The notes: generated from the letters alone by a model not told the origin. Counted from the first letter of the stretch, positions 17,140 to 27,562 are shown. The stretch is DNA of 59,019 bases from Streptococcus sp. SK643 (GCF_000259505.1 NZ_AJMM01000029.1:1-59019), one strand, 5' to 3'. Made by a program: numbers and translations.

Positions 17140-18270
17140 TTACTCTGATACTTTCTTTTTTAGGAAACTAGAAACCGCCTCAACACCAATGGCTAGAGCT
17201 TCTTCTCTAGGACTCATCTGAGGATGATGAAGGGCATAGGGACTATCAATACCTAACCAAAACATAACGCCGTCTACCTTGGACAGAAGATAGCCAAAGT
17301 CCTCACCAGTCATGGCAGGTTCAATATCAATTAGCTCAATACCATCTTTCTCCTCAAAGAAGGTCATCAATTCACGCGCCAAGGTTGGATCATTCTCAAC
17401 TGGTAAATAACCCCCTTGTTTGAGTTCTACTTCGACTTCCATACCAAAAGCTGCCGCAACACCTTCTGCCACTGTTTTTACTCTCTTTTGAACTAATAAA
17501 CTCATTTCCTGAGTCAAAGCACGGATGGTCCCGTGCAAGAAGGCTGTATCTGTGATAACATTGTTGGTTGTCCCAGCTTGGAAAACTCCAAAAGTCACTA
17601 CTGCTCCCTCAATCGGATTGACATTCCGGCTGACCACAGACTGCACTTGAGTCACAAAATAACTAGCAGCCACCAAGGCGTCATTTGCTTCATGTGGAAA
17701 GGCAGCGTGACCGCCTTTTCCTTTAAAACGAATCTTGACCTCACAAGTACCTGCAAAGAGTGTGTGGGTATTAGTTGCAATCTGGCCAACCTTCAAATCT
17801 GGTCGAACATGAAGGCCATAAAATTGGTCTGGTAGCCAATCTCCAAAAGCCCCGTCCTCATACATAAGCATACCACCTGCTTCATTTTCTTCAGCAGGCT
17901 GAAACAGAAAGAGCAGATTGTTCTTCGGTTGCTCCTCAAGGGCTCGCTCAAGACAGCCTAAGGCAATAGTCATATGAAAATCATGCCCACAGGCGTGCAT
18001 ACGACCTTGGTGCTGAGAGGAGAATGGAAGACCTGTTTGCTCAATAATAGGAAGCCCGTCAATATCTGTTCTCCAACCAATGGTACGCTCAGGCTGACTA
18101 CCCTGCAAATAAACTAAGATACCTGTCCGCCAAGTACGAACCTGAATAAAATCCTTACCAGTAGTTAACTTCTCAATGGCATCTAACAAGTAAGCCTGTG
18201 TCTTGAACTCTTCCAAGCCAATTTCAGGAATCTGGTGTAAATCTCGTCTCGTTTGAATTAAATCTAACAT
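17140..18270 (-). CDS. N-acetyldiaminopimelate deacetylase (M20D peptidase family)
   Basis: 376 residues. M20 metallo-amidohydrolase with metal ligands in [14 protein letters not shown] (about residue 92) and the catalytic Glu pair in PAEENEAGG, plus the dimerisation domain in the middle. Directly downstream of dapH, so by context it removes the acetyl group from N-acetyl-LL-diaminopimelate in lysine synthesis, which streptococci need for the peptidoglycan stem peptide. A general aminoacylase is the alternative. CTAGGAGGAC lies before the ATG. Confidence 0.85.
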   Translation of the reverse strand: MLDLIQTRRDLHQIPEIGLEEFKTQAYLLDAIEKLTTGKDFIQVRTWRTGILVYLQGSQPERTIGWRTDIDGLPIIEQTGLPFSSQHQGRMHACGHDFHMTIALGCLERALEEQPKNNLLFLFQPAEENEAGGMLMYEDGAFGDWLPDQFYGLHVRPDLKVGQIATNTHTLFAGTCEVKIRFKGKGGHAAFPHEANDALVAASYFVTQVQSVVSRNVNPIEGAVVTFGVFQAGTTNNVITDTAFLHGTIRALTQEMSLLVQKRVKTVAEGVAAAFGMEVEVELKQGGYLPVENDPTLARELMTFFEEKDGIELIDIEPAMTGEDFGYLLSKVDGVMFWLGIDSPYALHHPQMSPREEALAIGVEAVSSFLKKKVSE

Positions 18271-18293
18271 CTGTCTGTCCTCCTAGATAGAAG

Positions 18294-18326
18294 AAAGAGG
18301 CTGGAAAAAGGGTTCCGCCTCTTTTT
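18294..18326 (-). promoter_or_regulatory. intercistronic hairpin between dapH and the deacetylase gene
   Basis: AAAGAGGCGG / CC-GCCTCTTT stem. The T-run is poor on the coding (minus) strand, so it probably attenuates or stabilises mRNA more than it terminates. Confidence 0.55.
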
Positions 18327-18331
18327 AATAA

Positions 18332-19030
18332 TTACAAGGTACGAAGCGCATCTTCTAACGCTGTTTTCTGTTGGGTTTTTTCGTCAATCTCTTTGATGAC
18401 GCGAGCTGGAACTCCTGCTACTACTACGTTTTCTGGAACATCTTGAGTAACAATCGCTCCTGCAGCTACAACCGAACCACTACCGATTTGCACTCCTTCG
18501 ATGACCACTGCATTGGCACCAATGAGAACATTGTCCCCAACACGCACTGGGTCTGCACTAGCTGGCTCAATCACACCTGCAAGAACAGCGCCCGCACCAA
18601 CGTGGCTATTCTTCCCAACGATGGCACGTCCACCAAGGATAGCCCCCATGTCAATCATAGTCCCTGCGCCAATCTCAGCACCGATATTGATAACCGCTCC
18701 CATCATGATAACAGCATTGTCACCAATTTCAACCTGGTCACGGATAATAGCACCTGGTTCGATACGAGCATTAATCGCACGTTTATCTAATAAAGGAACC
18801 GCAGAATTACGGGCATCTTGTTCTACGACATAATCTTTATTTTCTACTAGCCCGTCTAAAAGTGGAGCAAGGTCCTTCCAATCACCAAAGAGAACATTTC
18901 CTAATTTCACAACAGAGTTAGGAACTGCAGAAGCTAGTTCTCCCTCAAAAGTAACCTTTACTCTGGTTTTCTTTTCAGCATTAGCAATAAATTGGATGAT
19001 TTCTTGAGCATTCATTTTTGTGGCAGTCAT
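18332..19030 (-). CDS. dapH: 2,3,4,5-tetrahydropyridine-2,6-dicarboxylate N-acetyltransferase
   Basis: 232 residues, standard for DapH. N-terminal alpha/beta domain, then a left-handed beta-helix built from hexapeptide repeats (about residues 90-200, e.g. [20 protein letters not shown]). It acetylates tetrahydrodipicolinate in the acetylase branch of the diaminopimelate/lysine pathway; the next gene supplies the deacetylation step. AGGAGGCGC lies before the ATG. Its promoter appears to overlap the terminator of the upstream gene. Confidence 0.95.
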   Translation of the reverse strand: MTATKMNAQEIIQFIANAEKKTRVKVTFEGELASAVPNSVVKLGNVLFGDWKDLAPLLDGLVENKDYVVEQDARNSAVPLLDKRAINARIEPGAIIRDQVEIGDNAVIMMGAVINIGAEIGAGTMIDMGAILGGRAIVGKNSHVGAGAVLAGVIEPASADPVRVGDNVLIGANAVVIEGVQIGSGSVVAAGAIVTQDVPENVVVAGVPARVIKEIDEKTQQKTALEDALRTL

Positions 19031-19063
19031 AAGCGCCTCCTAATTCGTTATAATGATAACTAT

Positions 19064-19092
19064 TCTACCAAAAAAAGCTCCAAATTTGAAGC
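19064..19092 (-). promoter_or_regulatory. dapH promoter, overlapping a terminator
   Basis: TTCAAA, 17-base spacer, TAGAAT on the minus strand. The -35 box and spacer lie inside the inverted repeat 19071-19098. Confidence 0.45.
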
Positions 19093-19098
19093 TTTTTT
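19071..19098. terminator. palindromic terminator
   Basis: AAAAAAGCT ... AGCTTTTTT around a CAAATTTG centre; strong stem with T-run on both strands. Ends the EamA-transporter transcript. Confidence 0.75.
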
Positions 19099-19240
19099 CT
19101 CTCTTTTTAGGATATAAGACTACGCCTATTACCAATAAAATAAAATTTACTCTAATAAGAGCTTGAAATCTTTGTAGTCATCCTCTCAGCAATTCTTACT
19201 ATTTAAGTATCATAATTGTTTTACAGTTAGAAAAACAATT
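19099..19240. other. non-coding interval between EamA gene and dapH terminator
   Basis: AT-rich, no ORF. Contains one 9-base perfect hairpin (AATTGTTTT / AAAACAATT, 19214-19235) without a T-run, next to the stop codon of the EamA gene. Confidence 0.5.
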
Positions 19241-20152
19241 TTAGTTGCTCCCCTTCGCTTCTTCTATGGAGAGGAAAATCATTGGTAAAATAATCAATAT
19301 CATGGCTAAAACTAAAGACCAGTCTAATACCAATCCTAAAAATAATACACTCAACAGGGCAGAAGATAAGGGTTCACTAGCACTGATAACCGAAACCACT
19401 AAGGGAGAAACCAAAGAGACTGCCTTCATAGAAATAAAAAATGCAAAAGCTGTTCCAAAGAAGGCAATAATAAGACAAATCAAGACGCTCCAGATATCCA
19501 CCACAAAGGAAATCTGATAAACCGGAGAAAGAATATTACTAAACAAACCTGCTAGAATCATTCCCCAGCCTACTGTAGGTACAAAGCCATACCGCTTAGC
19601 AAATGGTTGTGGCAAAATAACATTAAACATGACACCCATAGCACTCAACAAACCTGTCAAAAGAGCTAAAGGCGTCATAGATAACTGAGATAAATCACCC
19701 TTGGTTGCCATCAAAAAAACACCTAACATGGCAATCAAAACATAGCAAATAGCTCTCAAGGAGGCCCTCTTCTTATAGATAATGCGATTATAGATCAAGA
19801 TGAAAATCGGACTGATAAATTGTAGGATAGTTGCTGTTGTTGCATTTGAATATTCAACACAGAGATAAAAGAAAAACTGCACAGAAAAAATACCTAAAAT
19901 AGCATAGGCTAAAAAAGGTAGATAATTTTTCTTGTCTCGCCAGAGATCAAGTACTTGAGATTTGAGCTGTATGGAGGAGTATATCAAAACCAGACTACCA
20001 GCTAAACTTAAACGCATAGAAGTAATCCAGCCAGACGAAACCTGATAATGAGTAAAAAAGTATTCTCCTAAAATTCCACAGATACCCCAGATTAAGCCCG
20101 ATAGGAGTGAATAAATAGTTCCTTTTACAATTTTTTTCTGATACTGATTCAT
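19241..20152 (-). CDS. EamA family drug/metabolite transporter
   Basis: 303 residues with ten predicted hydrophobic segments in two five-helix halves, the DMT/EamA layout; the N-terminal LLSGLIWGICGILGEYFF is typical. Substrate unknown. I chose the ATG of MNQYQKKIVKG since this is the usual family length; the ribosome site is weak (ATAAAAG), and the frame is open 16 codons further upstream into the pbp1b terminator. Downstream of pbp1b on the same strand. Confidence 0.8.
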   Translation of the reverse strand: MNQYQKKIVKGTIYSLLSGLIWGICGILGEYFFTHYQVSSGWITSMRLSLAGSLVLIYSSIQLKSQVLDLWRDKKNYLPFLAYAILGIFSVQFFFYLCVEYSNATTATILQFISPIFILIYNRIIYKKRASLRAICYVLIAMLGVFLMATKGDLSQLSMTPLALLTGLLSAMGVMFNVILPQPFAKRYGFVPTVGWGMILAGLFSNILSPVYQISFVVDIWSVLICLIIAFFGTAFAFFISMKAVSLVSPLVVSVISASEPLSSALLSVLFLGLVLDWSLVLAMILIILPMIFLSIEEAKGSN

Positions 20153-20183
20153 AGCTTTTATTGTAACACGAAAAATCAAAAGA

Positions 20184-20213
20184 AAAAAGTGGCAATCCAT
20201 TGATTCGCCACTT
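20184..20213 (-). terminator. pbp1b terminator
   Basis: GTGGCGAATC / GGATTGCCAC stem followed by TTTTTTCTTTT on the minus strand. Confidence 0.75.
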
Positions 20214-20236
20214 CATTTAGCATGATTTTAATACTG

Positions 20237-22708
20237 TTATCTTCTTGATCTTGAAGAAGATGGTCGAGTGTCACTTGAATTGCTACTATCATTAGAACTA
20301 CTACTTGAGTCGCTATTTGAGTTGGATGTGGTTTTAAGACTACCAATGATACTAGACCAAGCATGTTGATAATCTGCATCACTACCTCCAATTGCAAAGC
20401 GATAGTTAGTTGAAGGAGCACCAGCCTTATTAGCCCAATAACTTGTTACGGTAGATCCTGAAAGATCTATGGTTGTACCATTGATTGACACTTTACCTGG
20501 TTTCTCGCCTGTAGCTTTAAGTACTTGTGATTTATTCACACTAGAATCTAAGGTAAAACGCTCATTTCCCCAAATAGTTGGATTTGCTTGCTGAATAGCA
20601 TTGACAAGATTGGCCATATATTTAGAATTGTTTTCATAACCTGCTAAACGTGTTAGAGAATGATTATCATCGTGCCCAATCCATCCCCCGAGTGTTAATT
20701 TAGGAGTAGAAACCATAAGCCACATATTTTCATTCTCATTAGTGGTTCCTGTTTTCCCAATCCAATCTGCATTTGCCAAGCTAGGATTTAGAGAAGAAAG
20801 ACTGCTCTTGAATGTCGTTGTTATACGTGATGATAACACCTCTCTCAAAAGCCCCTGCATGATGGTCGCTGTTGCTTTAGAGTAGACTTGAACTGGCTCG
20901 TCTTTATACTCATAGATGACATTCCCGTCTGATGATTCAATTTTAGAAATCACGTGTTTTTTATGATAGACACCATTATTTGCTAAAGTCTGGTAACCGT
21001 TAGTATGCTGGGCTACCGATACTTCAATACCTCCACCCATTGGAAGACTCTCAATGCTATAATCTGGAATTTCATAGCCCATTTTTTCCATATAAGACTT
21101 GACATCCACTCCTTTTTCACGGAGCATACGATAAGTCCAATAAGCTGGGATATTCCATGAATAATTTAGAGCCTCTCCCAAGGTCATCATGCCTGTCCCT
21201 TTTTTACCAGAATACAAAATTGGAGTCCCGTTTGAAAATGTTGTAGGGTAGTTGGACAATATACTAGAACTTCCCATCAACCCCTGGTCAATCGCAATCG
21301 CATAAGCTAGCAAAGGTTTTGTAGTAGATGCTGGTGATCGTTTCGTATCAAAAGCATGATTATTTTGGTTTTCTTGAAAATTTCGACCGCCGACAAATCC
21401 TAGAACAGCACCTGTTTGATTGTCCATCAAAACATTTCCGACTTCTACTTTACCAGTTCCATCATCTAATAGAGAACCGTAATTAGCAACTGCATTTTGC
21501 ATGGCAGAATGAATCTTCTCATCAATGGTAGTTGTAATCTTATAACCACCATTTTCAATTTCCTTAACCGCCAAATCTCGGTAAAACTTTTGAGATGCTT
21601 CATTTTTTAACTCTGCCGCCGAAACATTATCTCGTTTAACCAAATACTCATACATTTGTTCCTGAGCCTCCGCCAAGGCTGTAAAGTATAAGTATCCTCT
21701 TGAAACACTCGTTACTGTTCCTGAAGGTAGAAAATCCTGTTTTAGGTCGTAATCTTTATATTGATCATACTCATCCTGAGTTAAAGCCCCTGTACGGTAC
21801 ATGTTATAGAGAACATCCTTGGCTCTCTTCAAGCCAAGTTCTAAATCTTCATCACTTTTAATGACTCCCGTATTTTCATAAGGTGAATAGATAATAGGAC
21901 TTTGTGGTAAACCTGCTAAAAATGCTGCTTGTGGAACACTTAATTTACTTGCATCTACACCAAAAATACCTTCCGCCGCTTGCTGAGCTCCTGCAATATT
22001 TTGCCCTTTATTATTTCGCCCAAAAGGAGCAACATTCAAATAGGTTGTTAAAATATCTTCCTTACTCATGGCTCTCTCCAGAGCAAGAGCATCTACAATT
22101 TCAGTCGCCTTACGAGCCAAGGTCGGTGCATCTCCAACAACCTGTTGCTTAATCAGCTGCTGAGTTAAAGTTGAACCACCGCTAGAAGAGCCTAGCCCTA
22201 CAAAATTCCCCAAAGTGGCACGAATAACTGCCTTGGGAACCACTCCCTTATGTTCATTAAAATGTTCGTCTTCAGTTGCTATAATAGCTTTCTTTAGATT
22301 TTCTGAAATCTGCTCTGCTGAGATAGATGTTCTCAACAAATCACTCTCAACAGAAGAAATGATATTCCCATTAGCATATGTTATTTCAGAAATCGAAGAG
22401 ATGTCTTTCACCTGGCCTAGTAATTCTTCTGTTTGAGGCAATCGAACCTTATCAAACAAGGCAACCCCATAACCAAGTGCTATACCAGTCCCAAATAGCC
22501 CCCCGATAAAAGCTAAAATAAAGAGAGTATTCAAAATCCCCTTAAAGACAGATAAAGAAGTCCCTAGGAGAGGTAAAAATCCTTTCCTTTCTCCATCTGT
22601 TTTATCTTGTTCAGAGACGTTTTGTGATTTTTTTTGATGAAAGATTGATCTTACTTGCTGGAAAAATTCCAGCATTTTTTGTTTTAATTCATTTAATTGA
22701 TTTTGCAT
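20237..22708 (-). CDS. pbp1b: class A penicillin-binding protein 1b
   Basis: 823 residues. Bifunctional peptidoglycan synthase: cytoplasmic tail, one membrane anchor (about residues 65-90), GT51 glycosyltransferase with [12 protein letters not shown] and [12 protein letters not shown], then the transpeptidase with SxxK in SPASTTKPL, SxN as SWN and KTGTT. It polymerises and crosslinks cell wall at the outer membrane face. I chose the ATG of MQNQLNELK: the upstream in-frame ATG overlaps GAGGAAA, which is its ribosome site, and the TATAAT box is only a few bases earlier. The C-terminal tail is very Ser/Asn/Asp-rich and ends in Arg residues. Confidence 0.95.
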   Translation of the reverse strand: MQNQLNELKQKMLEFFQQVRSIFHQKKSQNVSEQDKTDGERKGFLPLLGTSLSVFKGILNTLFILAFIGGLFGTGIALGYGVALFDKVRLPQTEELLGQVKDISSISEITYANGNIISSVESDLLRTSISAEQISENLKKAIIATEDEHFNEHKGVVPKAVIRATLGNFVGLGSSSGGSTLTQQLIKQQVVGDAPTLARKATEIVDALALERAMSKEDILTTYLNVAPFGRNNKGQNIAGAQQAAEGIFGVDASKLSVPQAAFLAGLPQSPIIYSPYENTGVIKSDEDLELGLKRAKDVLYNMYRTGALTQDEYDQYKDYDLKQDFLPSGTVTSVSRGYLYFTALAEAQEQMYEYLVKRDNVSAAELKNEASQKFYRDLAVKEIENGGYKITTTIDEKIHSAMQNAVANYGSLLDDGTGKVEVGNVLMDNQTGAVLGFVGGRNFQENQNNHAFDTKRSPASTTKPLLAYAIAIDQGLMGSSSILSNYPTTFSNGTPILYSGKKGTGMMTLGEALNYSWNIPAYWTYRMLREKGVDVKSYMEKMGYEIPDYSIESLPMGGGIEVSVAQHTNGYQTLANNGVYHKKHVISKIESSDGNVIYEYKDEPVQVYSKATATIMQGLLREVLSSRITTTFKSSLSSLNPSLANADWIGKTGTTNENENMWLMVSTPKLTLGGWIGHDDNHSLTRLAGYENNSKYMANLVNAIQQANPTIWGNERFTLDSSVNKSQVLKATGEKPGKVSINGTTIDLSGSTVTSYWANKAGAPSTNYRFAIGGSDADYQHAWSSIIGSLKTTSNSNSDSSSSSNDSSNSSDTRPSSSRSRR

Positions 22709-22727
22709 GGATTTCCTCATTTTATCT

Positions 22728-22754
22728 ATTATACCATAAAAGGTAAACTTTCAA
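22728..22754 (-). promoter_or_regulatory. pbp1b promoter
   Basis: TGGTATAAT extended -10, with TTGAAA 15 bases upstream; leader only about 15 bases. Confidence 0.65.
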
Positions 22755-22803
22755 TAAAATAGCCACTTTCTTCCTTATTCTACTAGGCTATTGTCCAAGT
22801 TTG

Positions 22804-22812
22804 TGATACAAT
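22804..22812 (+). promoter_or_regulatory. tyrS extended -10 promoter
   Basis: TGATACAAT with no clear -35 box; divergent from the pbp1b promoter. Confidence 0.55.
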
Positions 22813-22848
22813 AGGTAGAAACAATATTTTATAAAGGAGAAAAGACAC

Positions 22849-24105
22849 ATGCACATTTTTGATGAGCTAAAAGAGCGTGGTTTGATTTTTCAAACGACTG
22901 ATGAAGAAGCTTTGCGTAAAGCCCTAGAAGAAGGTCAAGTTTCTTATTATACTGGCTACGATCCAACTGCTGACAGCCTTCACCTAGGCCACCTAGTCGC
23001 AATCTTAACAAGTCGTCGCCTGCAACTAGCAGGTCACAAACCTTATGCGCTCGTTGGCGGTGCCACAGGTCTCATCGGAGATCCGTCCTTCAAAGATGCT
23101 GAACGTAGTCTCCAAACAAAAGACACAGTAGATGGCTGGGTCAAGTCTATCCAAGGACAACTTTCTCGCTTTCTTGACTTTGAAAATGGGGAAAATAAGG
23201 CTGTCATGGTCAACAACTACGACTGGTTCGGCAGCATCAGCTTCATTGACTTCCTCCGTGATATCGGAAAATACTTCACTGTCAACTACATGATGAGCAA
23301 GGAATCTGTGAAAAAACGGATCGAAACAGGAATTTCTTACACTGAGTTTGCTTACCAAATCATGCAAGGGTACGACTTCTTCGTTCTTAACCAAGACCAC
23401 AACGTAACGCTACAAATCGGTGGTTCTGACCAGTGGGGAAATATGACAGCTGGTACCGAATTACTTCGTCGTAAGGCTGACAAAACTGGACACGTTATCA
23501 CAGTACCACTCATCACAGATGCAACTGGTAAGAAATTTGGGAAATCAGAAGGAAACGCAGTCTGGCTCAATCCTGAAAAGACTTCTCCATACGAAATGTA
23601 CCAATTCTGGATGAACGTGATGGACGCTGACGCTGTTCGCTTCTTGAAGATTTTTACTTTCTTGTCACTTGATGAGATTGAAGACATCCGTAAACAATTT
23701 GAAGCGGCTCCACACGAACGCTTGGCTCAAAAAGTCTTGGCTCGTGAAGTCGTAACACTTGTTCACGGCGAAGAAGCCTACAAAGAAGCCCTCAACATCA
23801 CTGAGCAACTCTTTGCAGGCAACATCAAAAACCTTTCTGTCAAAGAGCTCAAACAAGGACTTCGTGGAGTGCCAAACTACCAAGTTAAAGCAGATGAAAA
23901 CCACAATATCGTAGAACTACTCGTTTCAGCTGGTGTGGTTAACTCAAAACGCCAAGCCCGTGAAGACGTCCAAAACGGAGCTATCTACGTAAACGGTGAC
24001 CGCATTCAAGACCTTGACTATGTCTTGAGTGACGCTGATAAGTTAGAGAACGAACTGACTGTTATCCGTCGTGGGAAGAAAAAATATTTTGTATTGACTT
24101 ACTAA
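22849..24105 (+). CDS. tyrS: tyrosyl-tRNA synthetase
   Basis: 418-residue class I synthetase. HIGH-type motif in [14 protein letters not shown] near residue 45, KMSKS-type motif KKFGKSEG near residue 230, and a C-terminal S4 RNA-binding domain ([21 protein letters not shown]). AAAGGAG precedes the ATG. The leader is about 30 bases, so no T-box controls it here, unlike many Firmicute tyrS genes. Divergent from pbp1b. Confidence 0.97.
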   Translation: MHIFDELKERGLIFQTTDEEALRKALEEGQVSYYTGYDPTADSLHLGHLVAILTSRRLQLAGHKPYALVGGATGLIGDPSFKDAERSLQTKDTVDGWVKSIQGQLSRFLDFENGENKAVMVNNYDWFGSISFIDFLRDIGKYFTVNYMMSKESVKKRIETGISYTEFAYQIMQGYDFFVLNQDHNVTLQIGGSDQWGNMTAGTELLRRKADKTGHVITVPLITDATGKKFGKSEGNAVWLNPEKTSPYEMYQFWMNVMDADAVRFLKIFTFLSLDEIEDIRKQFEAAPHERLAQKVLAREVVTLVHGEEAYKEALNITEQLFAGNIKNLSVKELKQGLRGVPNYQVKADENHNIVELLVSAGVVNSKRQAREDVQNGAIYVNGDRIQDLDYVLSDADKLENELTVIRRGKKKYFVLTY

Positions 24106-24126
24106 ACTGTTCAACATTTACCTATA

Positions 24127-24164
24127 AAAAAGGAGTTAACCTCGAGAAAGGTAACTCCTTTTTG
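24127..24164. terminator. bidirectional terminator between tyrS and the P-type ATPase
   Basis: AAAAAGGAGTTAACC ... GGTAACTCCTTTTT; serves two convergent genes. Confidence 0.85.
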
Positions 24165-24181
24165 CTGTTAATAGTCCCCAC

Positions 24182-26242
24182 CTATCCCTTAATAGACAGG
24201 CTACGCAATACAATACGTAAGGTTGTTAGATTATGTAAGATAGAGAGATTTGAAGGACTGAGCCAATTAAACAAGCCAAAGCCAATCAAACTACTATTTA
24301 CGACAACGGTATCTTGAATATTCTTCTTGATGAGTGTTTGCAAAGATGATGATAGCGAATCCAACTCTTGGAAGAAATCCAAGCGATTATCTAACAATAA
24401 GATATCGCTCATCTGCTTAGAAATATCTGCACTCTCATTCATCACCACACCGATATCTGATAGGGTTAGAGCAGCTGAGTCATTCAATCCATCTCCAACC
24501 ATCAAAATAGTGTGACCTGCTTTCTGCAGTTCCTCTACTAACTCAAATTTCCCATCAGGTTTCAAGTCTGTATAGACCTGATCAAAGGGCAAATCTTTGA
24601 CTAATTCCTCTGTCCTAACCAAGGTGTCCCCTGTTGCCAGAATCAATTTTTTCCCCTGTGCCTTAAGTTTCTCCAAGGCTGCTTTTGCTTCTTTTCTCAA
24701 AGGAGTATGGATGCAGAACATTCCAATCAATTCATTCTGATAAGCTAAGAATAAGAGATTGTAGTGACTCTTGTACTCTTCAATTAAAGCATTTTGTTCC
24801 GAACTGATATGAATCTGCTCATCCTGCATCAGGACATAATTCCCAATAAGAACTGGTTTGCCATCGATATGGGACTTAATTCCCTTGCTTGCAATATATT
24901 GGAGTTTCCCATGCATTTCCTCATGTTCAATCCCCTCTATCTCAGCTTGCTTGACAATGGCATTAGCGATAGGATGATAGATGTGTTCCTCAAGACAGGC
25001 ACTGATTCTTAATATTTCTTCCTCACTATAGTCTCCAAAAGGTAACACCTTTTCAACTATAGGATAGCTAGTTGTAATTGTTCCCGTCTTATCAAACAAG
25101 AAAGTATCAACTTCCAGATATTTCTCCAGAACATCTCCATCCTTAATCACCATTTCACGATTCAAACCCTCCTTGATAGCTGTTAAATAAGCTACAGGAG
25201 TAGAGATTTTCAAAGCGCAGGAGAAATCGACCAATAAGAAAGAAATAGCCTTAGAAAAAGAACCTGTTAATAGGTAAGTCAGACCAGCACCCAAGAAATT
25301 ATATTTGACAACCTTGTCTGCCATCTTGATGAAATAGCGTTGTTTCGTTTTCTTGTTTTCTTCAGATTTCTTCATCAACTCAATCAGCTGTAAAATACGG
25401 CTGTTCATCTGATTATCGGTTACACGAATACGCAACTCTCCAGTTTCTAATACTGTATTTGCACAAACCAAATCAGACTCTCTTTTTTCAACTGGAAAAC
25501 TCTCTCCCGTCAAAGAACTTTCGTTGACCATACCTAAACCTGAAACTACTTGTCCATCAAACAGAATTTCATTTCCTTGAGATAGGACCAAGACATCTCC
25601 TATTTGAACATCGGAACTCTTGATACTAACAACCGTATCACCCTGTACTAGGAATACATCGCTCTCTTTTGCAAGAAGGCTTTGTTCTAAATCTGTTGCA
25701 GTTTTTTTCAAGGACCACTGATCTAAATGATTCCCCAAATCAAGCATAAACATGATATTACTTGCCGTCTTGGATTGATTCATAAACAAGGACAATAAAA
25801 TCGCCGAACAGTCCAAGACTTCCATCGTTAGTTCCTTACGCGCTAGTGTTTGATAGGCTTCTCTAATATAACCAAAAGCCTGATAACAAGTCCATATATA
25901 GCGAATAGGATACGGCACAAAACTACGAAAAAGTACACGCTTAACCGCTGCACCTGAAACAATAGAATAAGCACTCTCTTCTCTACGAATGGGAAGAGTC
26001 ATCAACTCAGAAACTTTCCCTTTATCAATTCTTTTTAAAAAGGCTTCTGCATTATCTAATACAGAAAAGCCTTCTTTTATACGTAGAGTAAAGTGCTGTT
26101 GATCCATGTAAAACTGGATAGACTCAATCCCCTTTTCATCTCTCGCCAAGGAACGAAGATAGTCTTGAATATCCAAGGTGAGTGAAAAAGAAGATGATAG
26201 TCGGATATGTTGGTATCCTCTATGTAGCACTTTAAAAGACAT
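24182..26242 (-). CDS. P1-type ATPase, probable metal transporter with unusual membrane motif
   Basis: 686-residue P-type ATPase: actuator loop with ESSLTGESFPV, phosphorylation motif DKTGTIT, nucleotide domain with HPIANAIV (the HP motif of P1B heavy-metal pumps), hinge GDGLNDSAAL. The membrane metal-site motif is SCALKISTP instead of CPC, SPC or TPC, so the usual rules for the metal do not apply. The first 130 residues lack a CxxC metal-binding site and form a degenerate HMA-like region. Preceded by a 92-residue partner gene after one base. Substrate unknown; Mn, Zn or Fe export would be guesses. Confidence 0.85.
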   Translation of the reverse strand: MSFKVLHRGYQHIRLSSSFSLTLDIQDYLRSLARDEKGIESIQFYMDQQHFTLRIKEGFSVLDNAEAFLKRIDKGKVSELMTLPIRREESAYSIVSGAAVKRVLFRSFVPYPIRYIWTCYQAFGYIREAYQTLARKELTMEVLDCSAILLSLFMNQSKTASNIMFMLDLGNHLDQWSLKKTATDLEQSLLAKESDVFLVQGDTVVSIKSSDVQIGDVLVLSQGNEILFDGQVVSGLGMVNESSLTGESFPVEKRESDLVCANTVLETGELRIRVTDNQMNSRILQLIELMKKSEENKKTKQRYFIKMADKVVKYNFLGAGLTYLLTGSFSKAISFLLVDFSCALKISTPVAYLTAIKEGLNREMVIKDGDVLEKYLEVDTFLFDKTGTITTSYPIVEKVLPFGDYSEEEILRISACLEEHIYHPIANAIVKQAEIEGIEHEEMHGKLQYIASKGIKSHIDGKPVLIGNYVLMQDEQIHISSEQNALIEEYKSHYNLLFLAYQNELIGMFCIHTPLRKEAKAALEKLKAQGKKLILATGDTLVRTEELVKDLPFDQVYTDLKPDGKFELVEELQKAGHTILMVGDGLNDSAALTLSDIGVVMNESADISKQMSDILLLDNRLDFFQELDSLSSSLQTLIKKNIQDTVVVNSSLIGFGLFNWLSPSNLSILHNLTTLRIVLRSLSIKG

Positions 26243-26243
26243 A

Positions 26244-26522
26244 TTATTCCCCTATAAGGCTATCTAATTGCTCTTCTTTTTTCTCTTGCTCGTACAAATA
26301 TTTGGCATCTTGCAAGACATCGTCTCCATGTTGCTTCACAACAGAAACAGATGCATCTAGCTCATCTTTTAACTTATAAGCCTTAGCCAAAGCTTTAGAA
26401 TAACCTTTTTTAGCTTCCTTACTTGCCAAGATTTTCAAACCAAGGGTACCAAATGCGACACCACCCAAAAAGAGTGATGATTTTTTCGCAACTTTTGCGA
26501 CGCTTAATACTTCTTTTAACAT
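26244..26522 (-). CDS. small partner protein of the P-type ATPase (DUF6110-like)
   Basis: 92 residues. N-terminal hydrophobic glycine-bearing segment (SLFLGGVAFGTLGLKIL, about 15-32), then a long amphipathic helix rich in Lys, Glu and Asp ending in KKEEQLDSLIGE. I recognise it as the small protein commonly found beside this kind of ATPase in streptococci and other Firmicutes. ATAAGGAGGA lies before the chosen ATG (MLKEVLSVAK). One base separates it from the ATPase, so a functional link is likely, e.g. a pump subunit or regulator. Confidence 0.75.
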   Translation of the reverse strand: MLKEVLSVAKVAKKSSLFLGGVAFGTLGLKILASKEAKKGYSKALAKAYKLKDELDASVSVVKQHGDDVLQDAKYLYEQEKKEEQLDSLIGE

Positions 26523-26543
26523 ACTTATTTCCTCCTTATCATT

Positions 26544-26572
26544 ATTATATAGCAATTTAAATATAAAAGCAA
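26544..26572 (-). promoter_or_regulatory. promoter of the partner protein/ATPase operon
   Basis: TTGCTT, 17-base spacer, TATAAT on the minus strand. Confidence 0.7.
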
Positions 26573-26638
26573 TTTCATTCCATAAATTGGAGAATTAGTT
26601 TTATTTCTACTGAATCTCCCATCTACTTATTCCTAAAG

Positions 26639-26667
26639 TTGCTTTCATTTGCCTCTTTTGATACACT
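26639..26667 (+). promoter_or_regulatory. rlmA(II) promoter, predicted leaderless
   Basis: TTGCTT, 17-base spacer, TACACT; the -10 box ends six bases before the ATG, so the transcript should begin at or next to the start codon. No ribosome site is seen. Confidence 0.55.
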
Positions 26668-26673
26668 TAAACT

Positions 26674-27522
26674 ATGAATACAAACCTCAAACCCAAACTC
26701 CAGCGTTTTGCTTCTGCGACTGCCTTTGCCTGTCCTATCTGCCAAGAAAATCTGACTCTGGTAGAGAGCAGTCTCAAATGCAACAACCGTCATTCTTTTG
26801 ACCTGGCGAAATTTGGTTATGTCAATCTAGCACCTCAAATCAAGCAATCTGCTAACTACGACAAGGAAAATTTTCAAAACCGTCAACAAATCCTAGAAGC
26901 TGGCTTTTATCAGGCCATTTTAGAAGGTGTATCGGACTTACTAGAAGCTAATCCATCCGCAAAAACTGTCTTAGATATTGGTTGTGGTGAAGGTTTCTAT
27001 TCTCGTAAACTCCAAGAAACCCACTCCGACAAGACCTTCTATGCCTTCGACATCTCCAAAGATTCCGTCCAAATTGCTGCTAAAAGTGAAGCCAACTGGG
27101 CAGTCAATTGGTTTGTAGGCGACTTGGCACGACTTCCTATAAAAGACGCCAGTATGGACATCCTGCTTGATATCTTTTCGCCTGCCAACTATGGAGGATT
27201 TCGTCGCGTTTTATCCAAAGACGGCATCTTGATAAAGGTTATCCCAACGGAAAATCACCTCAAGGAAATTCGCCAGAAGGTGCAAGACCAACTGACAAAC
27301 AAGGACTATTCCAACCAAGATATCAAAAATCATTTCCAAGAACACTTTACCATCCTATCTAGCCAAACTGCCTCTCTGACTAAGACTATCACAGCAGAGC
27401 AGCTTCAAACCCTACTCAGCATGACTCCCTTACTCTTTCACGTTGACCAGACCAAGATTGACTGGAGCCAACTGACAGAGATTACCATTGAAGCAGAGAT
27501 GCTTGTTGGGCAAGCACTATAA
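26674..27522 (+). CDS. rlmA: 23S rRNA (guanine-N1)-methyltransferase RlmA(II)/TlrB type
   Basis: 282 residues. N-terminal zinc ribbon with CPIC (about residue 20) and C-x3-H (CNNRH, about residue 37), then a class I SAM-binding fold with VLDIGCGEGFYSRKL. The pneumococcal RlmA(II) methylates N1 of G748 of 23S rRNA, which affects telithromycin and tylosin binding. The start is at an ATG with no ribosome site and a -10 box directly upstream, suggesting leaderless translation. Monocistronic, with its own terminator. Confidence 0.9.
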   Translation: MNTNLKPKLQRFASATAFACPICQENLTLVESSLKCNNRHSFDLAKFGYVNLAPQIKQSANYDKENFQNRQQILEAGFYQAILEGVSDLLEANPSAKTVLDIGCGEGFYSRKLQETHSDKTFYAFDISKDSVQIAAKSEANWAVNWFVGDLARLPIKDASMDILLDIFSPANYGGFRRVLSKDGILIKVIPTENHLKEIRQKVQDQLTNKDYSNQDIKNHFQEHFTILSSQTASLTKTITAEQLQTLLSMTPLLFHVDQTKIDWSQLTEITIEAEMLVGQAL

Positions 27523-27530
27523 TTGACACA

Positions 27531-27562
27531 AAAACCGCATTTCAAGAAGATATGCGGTTTTA
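27531..27562 (+). terminator. rlmA(II) terminator
   Basis: AAAACCGCAT, loop, ATGCGGTTTTAAA. Confidence 0.8.

Noticed and set aside
23026..23904. Long open frames antisense to tyrS
   Set aside because: Overlap a clear synthetase gene; no ribosome sites or family features.
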